A stretch of 64,000 nt of DNA from Hirsutella rhossiliensis (taxonomy: Eukaryota > Ascomycota > Sordariomycetes > Hypocreales > Ophiocordycipitaceae), in NCBI RefSeq assembly GCF_020360975.1, contig NW_025408669.1, positions 4,526,001 to 4,590,000 on the forward strand. The letters run 5' to 3'. The position numbers and the translations under genes were made by a program. The number at the start of each line of letters is the position of its first letter. Positions within the stretch are counted from its first letter, which is position 1. The notes below the pieces were generated by a model. That model was given only the letters and a program-made list of their open reading frames with translations, did not search any database and was not told the DNA's origin. This document shows positions 1-13,703 of the stretch, one piece after another.

Positions 1-2421
1 AGAAGACCTTAAGGACTTCGACTTTAATACCTTACCTTCTATAAATAAGGTCCCGGATAATTATTTATAAAGGGAACCTATATATAAAGAAGGCAATAAC
101 TCTTCTTTAAAAGAAGAGGAAAATAACCCTCTTATAAAGAAGGAAGATAACCCTCCTATAGAGAAGGAAGATAACCTTCTTATAGAGAAGGAAGATAACC
201 CTTTTATAAAAAAGGGAAATAATCCTCTTTTAGAAAAGGGATTAAATAAGGATCTAAAAATCTATATTAATATACCTAAGAAGCTAAACGGATTTTATAA
301 AGACTATATCGTATACCCTAAAATAAACACTATATTAAATAGTAAAAGTAAAGAGATTATTCTATCTTTACTAGAAAATAAGGATCCTATAGAGCCTAAA
401 ACATTTAAATAGGCTATAAATAGCTTAGAAGCTATAGAATAGAAAAGAGCTATGTTTTTAGAAATAGAAGAGCTCTTAAACTAAAATACCTAGGAATTAA
501 AGCCTCTTCCTAGCGATAGGGAGGCCCTAGGCGGCCGTTAGGTCTATAAAATAAAGCGGGATAATAATAATAATATTATTAAATATAAAGCCCGCTATAT
601 AGTATAAGGATTTAATTAGGTCTATAGCCTAGATTATTTAGAAACCTTTTCTACGATAGTAAGACCTAAATCTATTAGAATGCTACTTATAATAGCTATT
701 TCTAATAATTATACTCTACTATAATACGATATAAAAAATGCCTTCGTATATACCGAAATAGATATAGATATTTATATAAAAATCCCTATAGGCTACGAAG
801 AGCTAATACTTAAAGACTAGTTTAATAAAAACTAGTATAAGTATAATATTAGCTATTTATAGTTTCTAGAGCTATATAAAAAGAAAAGGCTAGTAGTAAA
901 ATTAAAGAAAGTATTATACGGCCTTAAATAAAGCCTAAAGCTCTAGTATAACTATCTTAGCTCTATATTAGCTAAGATAGGATTTTCGGCCCTTCCTATA
1001 GATAAAGGGGTATTTATAAATATATAATATAAAATTGCGATAGCAATCTATATAGATAACCTCTTAATAATAGGGCCTAATAGAGGTATAATAAATAGTC
1101 TACTTAAAAAAGTAGTAGATTATATAAAGGTTTAGCCTCTAGGCAAACTAAAAGACTTCTTAGGAATATATATAATTATAAACTAGAGTAGAAAGGAGAT
1201 ATTTATATCCTAGGAAAAATATACTTATAATAAAATACGAGAATATAATAAAGAAGACTTAGGGACTTTTAATACGCCTACTATAGTAAGAGGAAAGCTT
1301 AAAAAGGCTACTATAACGCCTTCGTAAAAAGAAATCCTTATTTACTAAAGGGAAATAGGGGCTCTATTATATCTAGCTATAATAAGCAGGCTAGACATTT
1401 TATATGCTGTTATTTCCTATACTAGATTTGCTTCTAATCTAGATAATACGTATTTTAAAGCGTTAAATACTATCTAGAAATATTTAAATAAATATCCTAA
1501 CCTAGGGATAATTTATTATTATAATATCCCTTATACTTATAATTTTATAAAAGGTTATTCCGACGCTAGCTAGGCGTCTAACCTTATAGATAGAAAATCC
1601 GTTTCCGGATACTATTTCTATATTTATAAAAATATTATAAGTTAGGCCTACTAAAAGCAAAAATCTATAGCCCTATTAACCTACGAAGCTAAATTTATTG
1701 CCTTTAGGGAGGCTAATAAAGAAGCTTTATATCTAAATCGGCTATTTTATACGATAAATAATAGCTTGTCTATTAGAATTTTTAATACTATACCTCCTAT
1801 CTTAACGGATAATAAGGTAGCTATTAAATTAGCTAAAAATCCGGAATTTTATAAAAAGACAAAGTATATAGACATTGCCTACTTCTATACCTAAGAAAAT
1901 ATTAGGGAAAAGAAGATTCGGATTTTCTATATTAAATCCGAAGATAATATTGCCGATATATTTACTAAGGAACTAAGAGAGAAAAATTCTTTAAGTTCTA
2001 AGAGCTTCTTTCCTTAGGGAATTAAAAGAGCCTTAAAAGAAAAGCTTATATCCCTTAATAGAGGTTTTTTAGCTATCTTTTACTTTCTTAGCTTTTCCTC
2101 TATATATAACTAATAGGTTTTTTCCTTTAAAAAGGTTTCCTATTAGTAAAAAATAACTTATAAAAATAGGGTTTTTCCTTATTAAAGGTTTCCTATAATA
2201 ATAACTCTATAAGGCTTTTTCCTTATAAAGGTTTACCTAAAAAGAAGAGAAATAATTATAACTATAACTAGGATTTTTTCCTACTAAGGTTTTTCCTGGA
2301 AAGGGTTTTAAAATTTTCCCTTATATTCCTATTATATACCTTATTCTTAATAAGGATAATTCTACTATAAAAGAAATAACTAGTAAAGAGCACTATTTAC
2401 CTAGTACTCTTTAAGGGAGGC
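1..2421 (+). pseudogene. Copia-type retrotransposon pol, RIP-degraded, cut by window edge
   Basis: This is the C-terminal part of a Ty1/Copia polyprotein (reverse transcriptase and RNase H). The RT catalytic box reads AIYIDNLLI at 1043-1069, where the family has YVDDLL; the second Asp has become Asn. About 500 bases downstream the RNase H signature reads DRKSVSGYY (about 1590-1616), followed by KQKSIALLTYEAKFIAF, the usual Copia sequence before the conserved EA-rich helix. The frame is broken only by TAG/TAA codons, as expected if CAG, CAA and TGG were hit by RIP. Gag, protease and integrase lie outside the window or are too degraded to see at the start. From about 2,030 on, A/T-rich noncoding sequence with repeated 'ggttttt' motifs leads to the purine tract before the LTR. 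The pol resembles element D2 at 48.5-54.3 kb, but the LTR differs, so it is a separate family. Confidence 0.85.
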
Positions 2422-2690
2422 TATAAGAATATACCCTTATATTCCTATTTTACTATTATAAAGAAATAATAGGCATAAGGAGGCTTTATAGAATAAGCTA
2501 GTAAAAAGAGGCTCTATAATATAGTCTAAGGGAATAACCCTTAAAAGATAAAGACCTCTACTAGATAACTATACCTTCCTCTAGGAAAAGCGGGTTAGGA
2601 TAAGCCTATCCTTATAAACAAAAATATATATAAAATGCATAAGTTAGTTACGAGTAGAACGGATACCCTATTGCCTATTTTAGCTTAGCG
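2412..2690 (+). repeat. Polypurine tract and putative 3' LTR of the Copia element
   Basis: The purine run aagggagg (about 2413-2420) followed by 'ctataag' has the same layout as the tract that precedes the LTR of D2 (aagggaggc then tataagg). The LTR should therefore start at about 2422 with TATAAG, a RIP form of TGTAAG. I cannot fix its other end because the matching 5' LTR lies outside the window. Confidence 0.4.
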
Positions 2691-5600
2691 GTTCCGAAGA
2701 TATCCGCGATACGAGAATAGGTAGGGCATAGACTATTCTAGTTAAATCCACTACTTATACTAGAACCTATAGTCTTATATTAACTATCACGCTATAATTA
2801 GACCACCTACTAAGTTAGGAAGATATACTATAGATAGAGCTTTTTAAGCACTATATAATATACTAGAAAGCTAACTAATTAGTCTACTAGTAGGCAAGCA
2901 ATAGTCTATAAAAGACAAAGGATTTCCCTAGGAGTAGTAGATAGAATAAGTAAGTTCGCAAGTATCTTTTATAACGCTATTCTTTTAATATATTATTTAG
3001 CCCCTTATATACTCGTTATAAATTCCGGACGAAATCCTACCCTATACTCCTTCGACCGACCTTTCCGCTTACGTTATTAATTACCCGATTCTACGCTTAT
3101 TACTTATACCTTCTTATAATAGTAAACTAGATTAACTAACTCTAAAGCTATTATATTGCCTTAGGATATAATACGCGAGATTATTACCCTTTAATAAGAG
3201 GTATAGTTACTTAAAAATAAAGGAGGTAATAGATAAGTTAGGAACCTTAGAGAAGTAGTTAAACTAAAGTAGCTAGGACTATTTAATAGTACTTATAGTA
3301 CTCTTTAAGACTTTCTTACCTAACTTAAGGCCTACTACCGGTTTTACCTAACGAAACTTTTAAACCTAGTTAAAAAAGTACTTTATATAGGAAATTATTT
3401 ATTTAGAATAGTACTCGCTTAGTTTAGACCTATTATAAGGGACTATCTCGATAACGAACTAGTATAACGAAATAGCGAAACGGATAAAGTCTTTATTAGT
3501 TTCTAAGGATTTAAAGAAGCTATTACTAAGGTATTCGGAATAACTAATAAAGAATAAGAAGCTAAATAGAAACTTTAAGAACTCTAATAAAAGACCTTAG
3601 TATCGGACTATACTATTAAATTCTATTAAGTTACCTTAAAACTTAAATAGGACGACGAACCCCTTATATTACGATTCTATAACGGACTTAAGAAAGAAGT
3701 TAAGGACGAACTTTATAAGGAAGATCGACTTAACGGCCTCTTAAACTATATCGCTATAGTAGTATAAATCGATAATAGATAGTATATACGATACTAAGAA
3801 AAGAAATAAGGAAGAGGAAACTAAAACCCTTCCTATAAAAATAACTTTAGCCGACGCGCTAACTATAAGAAAAAGCGCGAAATATAAATAGCCTAGGTAT
3901 ATATAATAAATCCTAGACTAATAGATTTAAGTATAATATAAAAAGGTAAAGGAAAGTATTTTAACTATAGGAAACTTAGATATTACTCTAAGGAATATAA
4001 ATAACCTTATAAGGAGAAGAAAACCTATTAAGTACTAGCCTTAGAAGGTAAGAAATACTTAAACGCTACTAATAGATAAGAACTAAAGTATAAACTCCTT
4101 AGTTAGACTATATACTATAATAATAAATATATAGTATACTTAAGCGATAAGAATAATACTAGATAGTTCTTAAAGCTACTAAAGAAGACCCTTATAATAA
4201 TATAATAAAGGGATCCTAAAATATAAAAATAAGTTAAATTCGTAGAACTAGAATACCCCTATCTTAAAGGAGTCTCTTAAGACTAGATTAAGAAGAATAG
4301 TAAACGATTCTAAGAAGATATATAAAATAAAAATCGATAATAATAATAGGCAGTCTATAAATAATATAATAAAGAAGATATAGATATAGCCCTTATACTT
4401 ACGAAACTTAGATAATAACCTAAAGAGGAATAACGAAGTATCGACGATATAAGCTCTAAAAAATAAGAAATACCTAGAGAAATAAAAGATAAGAACGAAC
4501 TTATACTACTACCCTTACTACTAAGGGAAAATACTACGATTAAAGAATACGCTTTATACTTCGAAGAATTTAAAGAAATACTTAAAATTAGAACCTAATA
4601 AATACCTTAAATTCTTATAGAAAACTAATAAGCTATATTAATTCGATATTAACCGGTACTATATAAAGGAGACTATACTATAGCTATTACTATAGTCGAT
4701 ACCTTTATAGCTTTATAACGAGAATAGTAACTATAAGGAGAATTTAAAGATAATCTATAAATACTACTTACTTATAAGTACTATAAGTATATTTTATAGA
4801 TATTATACGTTTACTTAGATTATATAATATACTTTTAGATAAAGGTATAATATAATGCCTTCTTAGTTAGGTTTAAAGGATAAGTACTTTCGAAACCCTA
4901 CTTAAGTATAGAACTAGACTACTAGAAAATCGATTAATACTACCTAAATAACTAAGTTATATTATTAAAACCTAATTATAGCACGCTACTTAAATACTAT
5001 AATAATTACGGTTTATTAATAAGATATCTTTTAAAGATATATAAAATCTATAAATACGCTAAAGTAAAGGAATAGTATAACGCTACTTACTTTAAGGTAT
5101 CTAAACTATTAATCTTTTAAAGACTTATATAACGAATTAAATATAATAAAAAAGATTATAATAAATATATATACTTAAACTATAGAGTTTATAAATATAA
5201 AAAAGTATAAGTATAGTATAAATAATATAATAGTATACTAAAAGATTATTAGTAATATATATAAAGGCTATAAGCTATATTTAACTAAGGAAAAATCGAT
5301 ATAAAAATACTATATAAAAAATAAAAAGACGCTAAATAAAAACTTAACCTTTAATATAAAAATAAATAGAATTATAAAGTATAGTACGTAATTAACTATA
5401 AAGTAGTATAATATAAATAATATAGCGTTAAGAAATAAGAAATCTTCGATTAACTATAAGAAATTAGTTTCTTAAGCCTTAATATAATACTATATAATAA
5501 AAATATAAAGAAATAATATTAATAATAAATTAAAGAAGAATACTTAAATAAAATAAATAAGGACTAGGTAAAAAATAAGGTATATTATTTATAAAAGGGC

Positions 5601-6074
5601 TATAGACTAGTATAATATAATAAGATCTAAGGACCTTATATATAGTAACGGTAAGCTATAGCGACTAAATAGTATTAAATATTTAAATTATAGGATATTA
5701 TATATATATACTTTTAGACTATAGTATAATAAGTAATTATATTTTACTTAAAGTCGTTAATTATTACTAACTTATATAGAGATATAAGATAAATTTATAT
5801 AAACTTATAAATATTAAAAGAGAGGCCTTTAACTATAATAATAGAATTATTAATATAGAGATTAATTACCTCGATATTAATATCTAAGGCTATAACGAAT
5901 AAGTTAACTTTAATATTATAGATATTAAAGAATATAACCTTATATTAAGACTCTTATAGCTATAGGAGAGCAACCTATTAATTAACTAGAAAACTAGCTA
6001 GCTATATTAAAATAAAGATATAAGTTTTTAGTACTAATAGATTTAAAAGAAAGTAAAATTTTATAATAATTTAG
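2640..6074 (+). pseudogene. Ty3/Gypsy element family C: gag and protease region, truncated
   Basis: A RIP-degraded Gag-Pol 5' half. About 3,560-3,760 reads as a capsid domain with the frame EVKDELYKE, typical of fungal Gypsy Gag. The nucleocapsid zinc knuckle is visible at 3957-3998: the CX2CX4HX4C spacing is intact, but all four metal ligands are now Tyr (Cys and His codons changed by RIP). About 4,100-4,160 carries the downstream YLSDKNN-type Gag-Pol linker block. At about 5,850-6,030 the protease C-terminal block is recognisable: the frame DIKEYNLILRLL corresponds to the conserved DV-ILG motif, followed by a form of the NP-IDW block. No reverse transcriptase follows, because a family-B LTR begins at 6075. 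The LTR of family C itself is not resolved, and the 2,640 start is approximate. It is the base into which the B LTR is joined. Confidence 0.7.
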
Positions 6075-6152
6075 TATAAGAGTCTTTAACTATTATAGGT
6101 TATAGGCTTAGGCTATAGCCTAAGCTATATAGTTACGTATAGAGGGCCGGAT
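6075..6152 (+). repeat. Fragment (first 78 bp) of a family-B LTR
   Basis: It matches the first 78 bases of the 186-bp family-B LTR (compare 14277-14354) and ends abruptly at 'gggccggat', where element A begins. It is preceded by the same family-C protease sequence that precedes the complete B element at 14277. Confidence 0.85.
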
Positions 6153-6409
6153 TATAAGGGAATATATATTATAGTATAATTAGTTAGGTAGTAGAGATAG
6201 CTAAAGGTACTACGCTATATATATTATATTCTCCTCGTCGTATAACTAAAGCTTATAAGAAGAGGGATTTCTCCTCTTTAGTTAGAGTAGCGAGTAGTCT
6301 ATAATATATAAGCGGGGTAGGTATAATTCCCTGCCAATACCCTACCGATATATTAGTACTATATACCTAAGTACTTTATTAGCCTATACCTCTTAGTAGC
6401 GCTCTTATA
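6153..6409 (-). repeat. 3' LTR of element A
   Basis: 257 bp, a direct repeat of 13704-13960 and the inverse of the A' LTRs (36712-36968, 44263-44519). On the coding strand this is the downstream LTR. Confidence 0.9.
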
Positions 6410-6787
6410 ATTATCTCCCCTCCTATATAAACGTCTTAGCTATATCTTTAATATATATTACTTTCGCTACGCTATATATATTCGGTTAGGAAGAGAGGTA
6501 GTTTCGGTTATATATCGCGCGTATATACCTATATAAGTATACGTTAGTCTATACTCTATAACGTTAATAGTTATTATACTAGTAGTTGCCGCCGAGTAAC
6601 CGTTATAGTATCGCCTATATATCGGCCGCGTAACTATAATATAAAGAGCGTATATATATATCTCCTATTTCTTTTATTTTCTTTTCTTCTTTAACTCTTC
6701 CGCTTACGATTACTATAGAGTTTTACGCCTTTTTTTATTAATCCCTTATACCTTTTTATATTACTTTTTATCGACGATTTATTAACG

Positions 6788-8360
6788 ATAATACCTTCTA
6801 CGCTAAAGAAGATAAAGAACTATAACGCCGATTTCCTATGCTATATATAGGAGTAGGTAGCGGCGGGTTCGCCTTTAAAGCGTAAGCGATCGGCCTAGAA
6901 GTCTTATAGCGACGCTAGTTCCCCTTTAGCGAAGAAAGCTAAGAAAGGTATAGGGGAATCCTAGTCCTAAGAGACTTTTAGTCTAAGACCTAACGTTAGC
7001 GAGGGTCGTGCCCCTATTACCCCGCTAAGTACCCTAACTCCGACTACCGATAAGCCTACCTCTATAGGCCTAGAAACTTATAAGTCTATTACCCCTATTA
7101 GCAATACTAATACTAGTAAGGAGATCGTGCTTAGGCGCTCCTAGGTAAGTACCGATAACCTAGCTACTCTATCTCGATAGGGCGGCTCTAGCTAATAGGA
7201 GATTATCGCCTAGGCCGCTCCTTAGAATAAGTAGGCCGATATTAACGACGAGGCCTAGCTAAACGAGGGCTAAGACTATCTTAATACTTAGCTAAATAAG
7301 GGCTAAGATAACGATAATAGTAATAATAGAAACGGCCGCGATCTAACTCCTCCTACTAACGAACCTAAGAATAGCGGCGCTAGAGATAAAGGCACCTAAG
7401 CGGTAGTATAAGGCGGTCGCGCTCCTACGAAGAAGCGTACTTAATCTAAGGCTAAAGCCCGCCTAGTTAGGGCCTATAAGGTTATCCCTTATAAGCTCTA
7501 GTATATATATTATTTTAGGACGGTCGTTAAGGAGTATAGTACGACTAAGCCTAAGCTTATCGAGGTACTCTTAATTAGCTATATTTTCTTAGGGGTTTCC
7601 TTAACGCGCTATAAGTAATACTATAGATATACCGCGACCTATAACTAAGTAAGTTTCCCCTTAACTTTAAATATTACGATTAATAAGCTAATCCTTTTTA
7701 AGGTAGCTACTTTTATATCTAGTAACTAGGCCGATATAGTCGCTATCGTTAAGTACCTATACGAGCTTAATAAGCTAAAGACCGGTAATAAAGATACCGA
7801 GGACGATAGCTTAAACGTAGGCGTGCTTATTTTTAAGGAGGCTAATTAGCGCTATCTTACTACTATAGTATAGTATTTAGCCGAGGCTTTCGACGCCGCT
7901 AAGACGGCCTATCGTAAGTCCTTTAAGACTATAGGTATATAGAAGTCTACTATTATAAGTTTTATCCGACCTTTTTATTAGCGACCGCCTAACGATATAC
8001 TAGGTTAAGCGTACTAACTACTATACGCTAATTAATAAGCGCCGCGAGCTTATTATTCGCCTTAACCCCGCGCCCCTATTTAATATCGCCTATATAAGCC
8101 CGGAGTACTAGGCCTAGGAATCCTAGTTAAAACTCCGCTTTATCGATAGTAATATAGGCTATACTTCGTAGTAATACGCCTTACTATTTACTAAGGCTAA
8201 GGTAAGTATTATACTAATAGAGATAGGTCTTAACGCAAAAGATAAGGAAGGAGCGGAGGATAGGGTAGTTCCGGTATTTCTAGAGGTATTTAGTATAGCG
8301 GAGGGGGCGCCTTAGTTAGTTCCCGCTATACTAGCAAAGAAGAGGGGTAGTCGGAAGTAA
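6788..8360 (+). pseudogene. Antisense ORF of element A, between chromodomain and 3' LTR
   Basis: On the strand opposite to gag-pol one frame runs from about 6788 (ATA, probably a former ATG) to about 8006, interrupted only by TAG/TAA. It continues one frame over from about 8010 to a TAA at 8358-8360, giving about 520 codons in all. The N-terminal third is rich in Ser, Thr, Pro, Lys and Asn, with the basic run LAKKAKKG. The middle is ordered, with Tyr clusters that may be former Cys or His. The C-terminal part contains LKLRFIDSNIGYTS. The same region is present in inverse in A' (about 42,330-43,890), consistent with a real gene of the element. I do not recognise the family. The frame change near 8,006 could be an intron, an indel or a sequencing error. 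An antisense third ORF is known in some plant Gypsy elements; I infer a similar layout here. Confidence 0.65.
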
Positions 8361-8399
8361 TAGATAGGTCTTATCTTTCTTTTATTTAGCTATAACTAT

Positions 8400-11300
8400 C
8401 CTTTTCTCCTTTATTATTAGGGCCTTAGTAAAGTTACGGTTTAGTTTTATTTTCCTTAATAATATTTAATAGGTAGTATAGATAGTTTTCCTTATTCTCC
8501 TATTTTACTATTTTATATATAGTTATAGGACGTTTAAGTATACCGATACGTTAATAAGTTAGTAGCGATTTAGTAAGGATTCGTTACTAATTCGGTAGCG
8601 TCTCCCTATACTAATAGGTTTCCTTACCTTACTTAGTCTTATACTTCTTTTTCTTAGTTAGGCAAGTAGTATATTCTTTAATAAGGTCTTAGCTATTCGC
8701 TATATCTTTAGCCTCGACCTATTAGTTATACTTAGCTAGCTATCCTTTTTATTTAATAAGGAAAAAGGTATCGCTCTTAGATCTCTTTTAGTCTTTAATC
8801 TCTTAGACTTCCTATTTGCCTTTATTATCCTCTAAGTCTAGTATTAGTAAGGTTTCGCTATCTTTATAGGTGCCTTTATACTCCTTTTATAGCTCTAAGA
8901 GACTAATATAGAAAACGTTATAGAGGTATAAGTACTTCTTAGGGAGTATAAGATAATATACTTACTTTCTAATAGCTTATAGGACCCGAAACGGTCTAAT
9001 ATACTTAGGTAAGAGTTTTCTTTTTTCGTCCTTAAAGCGTAAGTTCTTTATTAATAATACTATAAGGTCTCTTACTTTTAGTATAAGCGGTTAGTACCTT
9101 AAATCGTAGTATTTCGCTTACGATTTAATAGCCTTTCCTTAGTATTCCTTAAGCCTCTTTTATAGCTCCTATAGCCTAGTAACTCTTACTCTTACTTTAG
9201 GTACCCCCCTTTAAATAATATCGTCCTCGGTATTAATATAAAAGTTTAGTTAGTAACCTATTAATACTTCGTTAGGTAATAACCTAGTTATCGCGTTCTT
9301 TATATTATTATATATAAATTAAGTAATATATAGGAGTAACGCTTAGTTAGTTTATTCTAAGTTAGTAAAGTATCTTAAGTAGTACTATATAGCTTAGTTT
9401 ATTTATTCCGTTTACCCGTTAGTTTATAGGTAAAATACCGTCGATAGCCTATATTTTACTTATAAGATAAAATAGAGATCTAACTAAAACTTACTTATAA
9501 ATAAGGACCCTCTATCTAAGATAATACCTTTTAGAGGTCTATATACTAATTTAACTTAGTAATAGAATAATTCTACTAGCTTTAGGGCTATTATTATCTT
9601 AAAGATAGGAAAGAAGAGGCAATACTTAGTATATCGGTCTATAATTACTAAGATTATATTAACGTCTCGTCTATTATACTATACTTTAGGCAGACCTATA
9701 GTAAAGTCTATTAATAATTCTTCCTATAGTCATATAGGATATAGTAACGATTATATAGTACTATAAGGGCGATGCCTCTTAGATACTATACCTTAATATA
9801 CTAGGTATAACTAAACGTATTTATTTACGTCTTTTATTATTCTATCCTAGTAAAAGTTCCTTGCTAGTAGTTCGCTAGTACGTTAGGAGCTAAAGTATCC
9901 TATTAATAGATCGTTATAGAAGAGCTATATTAGCTCTTACTATAAGGCTACTTTTAGAGGTACTACGATACGACCTTTCTATAGTAGTAGTCTATCTAGG
10001 CATACTAACTAAAAACCCTTCCTTTTCGAGAAGTCTTTAGTCTTTTTTAGCCTACTAATCGCTATGTTAACCGACTAAGTACGTTTTAGTAACTTTAATA
10101 ATAGTTCTAGAACTTTTACTATATAAACCTTTATATAGTAAGCCGCTTCTTTAGCGGTTTTCCTTAAGAGTAACTATTTATAACTAGCTCTCTCTTTAGC
10201 TTAATCGGCTAATCGTTTAGGTCTTATACCTAAATTATTATAGTTTCGCTATAAATAAGCTTATATATTTTCCTTATATAAAGGTACTTTACTACGCTTA
10301 TATTAACTTAAGGTTAAGTATCTCTTTACCTATAAAAACGCCTTATTATTTCTCTATATAGATATAGTATTAATAGTAGCTAGCTTCGCTTATAGCTCTG
10401 GTAATAGTTCTATAAACGGGGGCTTCTTACCCTTATATCTAAGCATTCTCGATAGCGCGTTCGCTAGGTTAGATTTACCTATATAATACTTAATCGTAAA
10501 GTCGAATAGTACTAAATATATATACTATCTTACTTACCTCCTATTTAAGGAGGTCTAGTATATAAACGTCTAAAGGTTATAGTAGTCCGATAATACTTTT
10601 ACTTTATACGCTACCCCTTTAACGTAATATCGCTAGTATTTAAATAACTTAATAATAGCGAAGAGTTCTTAGTCTAGAATACTATAATTAAGTTCGGCTC
10701 TAGTAAACTTCCTTAACTAAAATATAATCGGATAATAACGCCCTTTATTATTAGGTTAAGAGATAATCCTTACTATCACGAATTATAATATATCTATTTT
10801 AATATAAATATATCTTTCCGGATTATAATATTAAAGGAGTAGGGCTCCTTAAAAAATATCCTTAAGAGCCTAAAACGCTGCCCTTTTAGTAAGGTTTAGC
10901 TCTATACTCCCTAGCTTCTTCCTATTCTTACTCCCCTTTAGTAATATAGTTAGGGGCGCTATAACTCCTAAGTACCTATATATAAATCGTTAGTAAAAAT
11001 TATAGAACCTAAGGAAAACCTAAATATTATAGTAGGTTATAGGTTTAGGCTATTAGGCTATTACCTTTACCCGTCGAAGGTCTATTAATACCCTATCGAT
11101 AGATAATATAAACCTAAGGAACTCGACTAACTATTAATAGAAGATATACTTCGATAGTTTTATATAGAGCTCTATAGCCCTTAGCTTTTCTATTACTTAT
11201 CCTAAGTATTTAGTATATTCTTCTCTTATTTTAGAGTATATAAAGATATCGTTAAGGTAGACTATATAGATTATATTTACGAGCCCCTCGAGCGCTTAAT

Positions 11301-13640
11301 AGATATAGCTTTAAAATATAGCTAGTACGTTAGTAAGTCTAAAGGGCATTACTAGGTATTTAAAATATCTATAACGCGTTTAGAAAGCGGTCTTCTATTT
11401 ATCTCCTTCCTAAATTTAAATACGTTAATATATATTCTATATATTAATCTTAGAAAAATACTTAGCTCCTTAATAGCAGTTAATAATCTCTAAAATAAAG
11501 GGTAAAGGGTACCGATTCTTTTATATAACCTAGTTAAGTCCTTAGTAGTTTATATATAGCCGTAAGGTACTATCCTTTTTTAGAATAAAAAGGATAAGCG
11601 CCCTAGCTAAGCTCTTTAACTCCTAGATTATTTTCCTTTTTATCGCGTCTTAGATCTAGTCGCGTAATACTTAGAGTTCCCTTTACGATAGAGGGTAAAT
11701 CGGTTTATAAGGAGGTTCTATATTAAGGATTAAATTAATTAAGTAATCTATTTCCTTTCTAGCTAGTAATAAATCGGATTTATTAGCTAAGAAGGTATCT
11801 TTAAACTAGTAAAGAGTTAGTAGGATTTCGGCCTATTCTTTTTATAGAATCCCTTTATCTTTATCTTTATCTAGTAGTAGGATTAGCTTAGGATTAAGCG
11901 CTATTATATATACCCTTACTTCGTTTCTATATTCCTAAAGGAATCTATAGGGGTTTTATAGGGTTTCGCTACTTAATTAATACTTAAACTACTACTATTA
12001 TTTCTATAGGATAATATAGATACGTTTATCTTTTAAGGTAGTAACTAATAAAAGGATTAGTACTTAATCGTTTAGCGTTAACTTATCGGTACCGATATAG
12101 AAATAAGTAATTATCTTTTTAATGCCCCTTATATTTATTATTTAAAGCGGTACTAACTATACTCTATACTCCCTTACCTTACTATTATTAAGCCTTAATA
12201 ACTTAGGGTATAATAGCGCTACTTATAGTAATCCTTACTATTAAGTAAAGTATATATCTATAAGGTTAACGGTACTATAAGTATCTAAGTATATAGGGAC
12301 TTTAATAGGGTTTCGCCTTAATATCGTTATAGGAGTTTTAAGTAACTATCTTATAAGTATTAAGTTTACTAAGGGAGAGGCGTTTACCCTAATATCTTAC
12401 CTTTTCCTTATTTTATAGTATCGAGTTTAAGAGTCTTCGCTAGGGCTTCTACCTTTAAAGAATTAGTATATTTCGTAGATAGGTATCCTAGCTTATTATA
12501 TTAGAAATATATAATTCCCGATTAAGTAGAAGATCCTCTTCCTCGATAACGTCCCTTAGTTTAGCCCCTAGTAAGTATATTACTAGCTTACTAATTATTA
12601 GTCGAATCGGTAGTATTTCCTTAACGATTCGGCCTAGCTTATCGGCCTCTTTAATTCCTTCCCTTATATATACCGCCTTAAGGTATAGCACTACTTTTAT
12701 TCCTAGTTCCTTTAAGGGTAGAAGTAATATTAATACGTCGCCTCTTATTAGTAGTAGTATCCTAATATCGTTAGGCGACTTATATAAGCTCTTCCCGTTA
12801 ATAGGTATAGATAGGTATTAAATAAAGGTTAATTTAGTCCTAAAGTTATAGCTCTAGCTTAGCGAAAAACGTAAGAGTATACGCCTTTTTTAATAGGCGT
12901 TCGAAATACCTCTTTAAGGAGTTAAGGTATAAGCTAAACTTTAAGGGGGACTAGCCTTCTTATTAGCGAGCCTCCTTTAATTATATCGTTAATAGTATCT
13001 CTTTATTTATAGTATCCTTAATTAAAATAAGTATCTATTCCTTAAAGTATACCTAATCTATACTATATTTAGTTCGGTTAATCGGCGTCTATTCTTTAAG
13101 GTATCGGCGCTATCTTACTTTATAGTCGCTATATATATAATCTACTATATAGAGGATCTTTATTTTATCGCGACGAAAGCGTCTAAGCGCTGCCCTAAAG
13201 GCGTCTTTTAGATCGTAAGTTTAGTCTAGACGTTTTTATATATTAATAGGTTAGGATAATTAAGCGATGTTTTTAATCTTAACCTCGCTACCGCGACTAC
13301 CGTCTAATTTAAGGGAGTAGGACCGTCGACGCTTCCTTAAATAGATAGCGATAGTACCGGCGCGTTTAGTAATTTCCTCCTCTAATTATATAACGCGATC
13401 TTATAGGCGTTTTATCTCCTCTAGCTCCTTAACGCGCGCTTATAAGGCTATAAGCTTTTCTTTATAAGATAGTTATCTTATACCTATAAGTAGCGATATC
13501 TTTAATATAGTTATAACGCCGTCCGTAGTAAGGGTTTATTCTAAGGATATATCTTCTTATTCTTTATCTCCTAAGTAGATACTTAATATATATAACGAAG
13601 AGGCCTTAACTAGTTAACTACTATATCGCGCTATAGGAGC
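8400..13640 (-). pseudogene. gag-pol of element A (RIP-degraded)
   Basis: Read from 13.6 kb downward. The gag region includes the one short open stretch left, 12488-12691 (67 codons, helical and charged), which aligns with A' about 37,985-38,190. The protease frame downstream reads LDTYSTVNLID, a Gypsy protease site in which the Gly of D-T/S-G is absent. The RT box lies at about 11233-11262 as the complement of the VYLNDILIYS sequence seen in A', where the family has VYLDDIL. RNase H, a zinc-binding integrase and a chromodomain follow toward 8.4 kb. All stops are TAG or TAA. It would have encoded the polyprotein for reverse transcription and integration, and is non-functional as it stands. 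Confidence 0.85.
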
Positions 13641-13703
13641 GTTACGTAGTCTTCTCTAAGTAGCTATCTCTACTAGGTAACTAAAAAAGGAAGCTTTAGA
13701 AAT

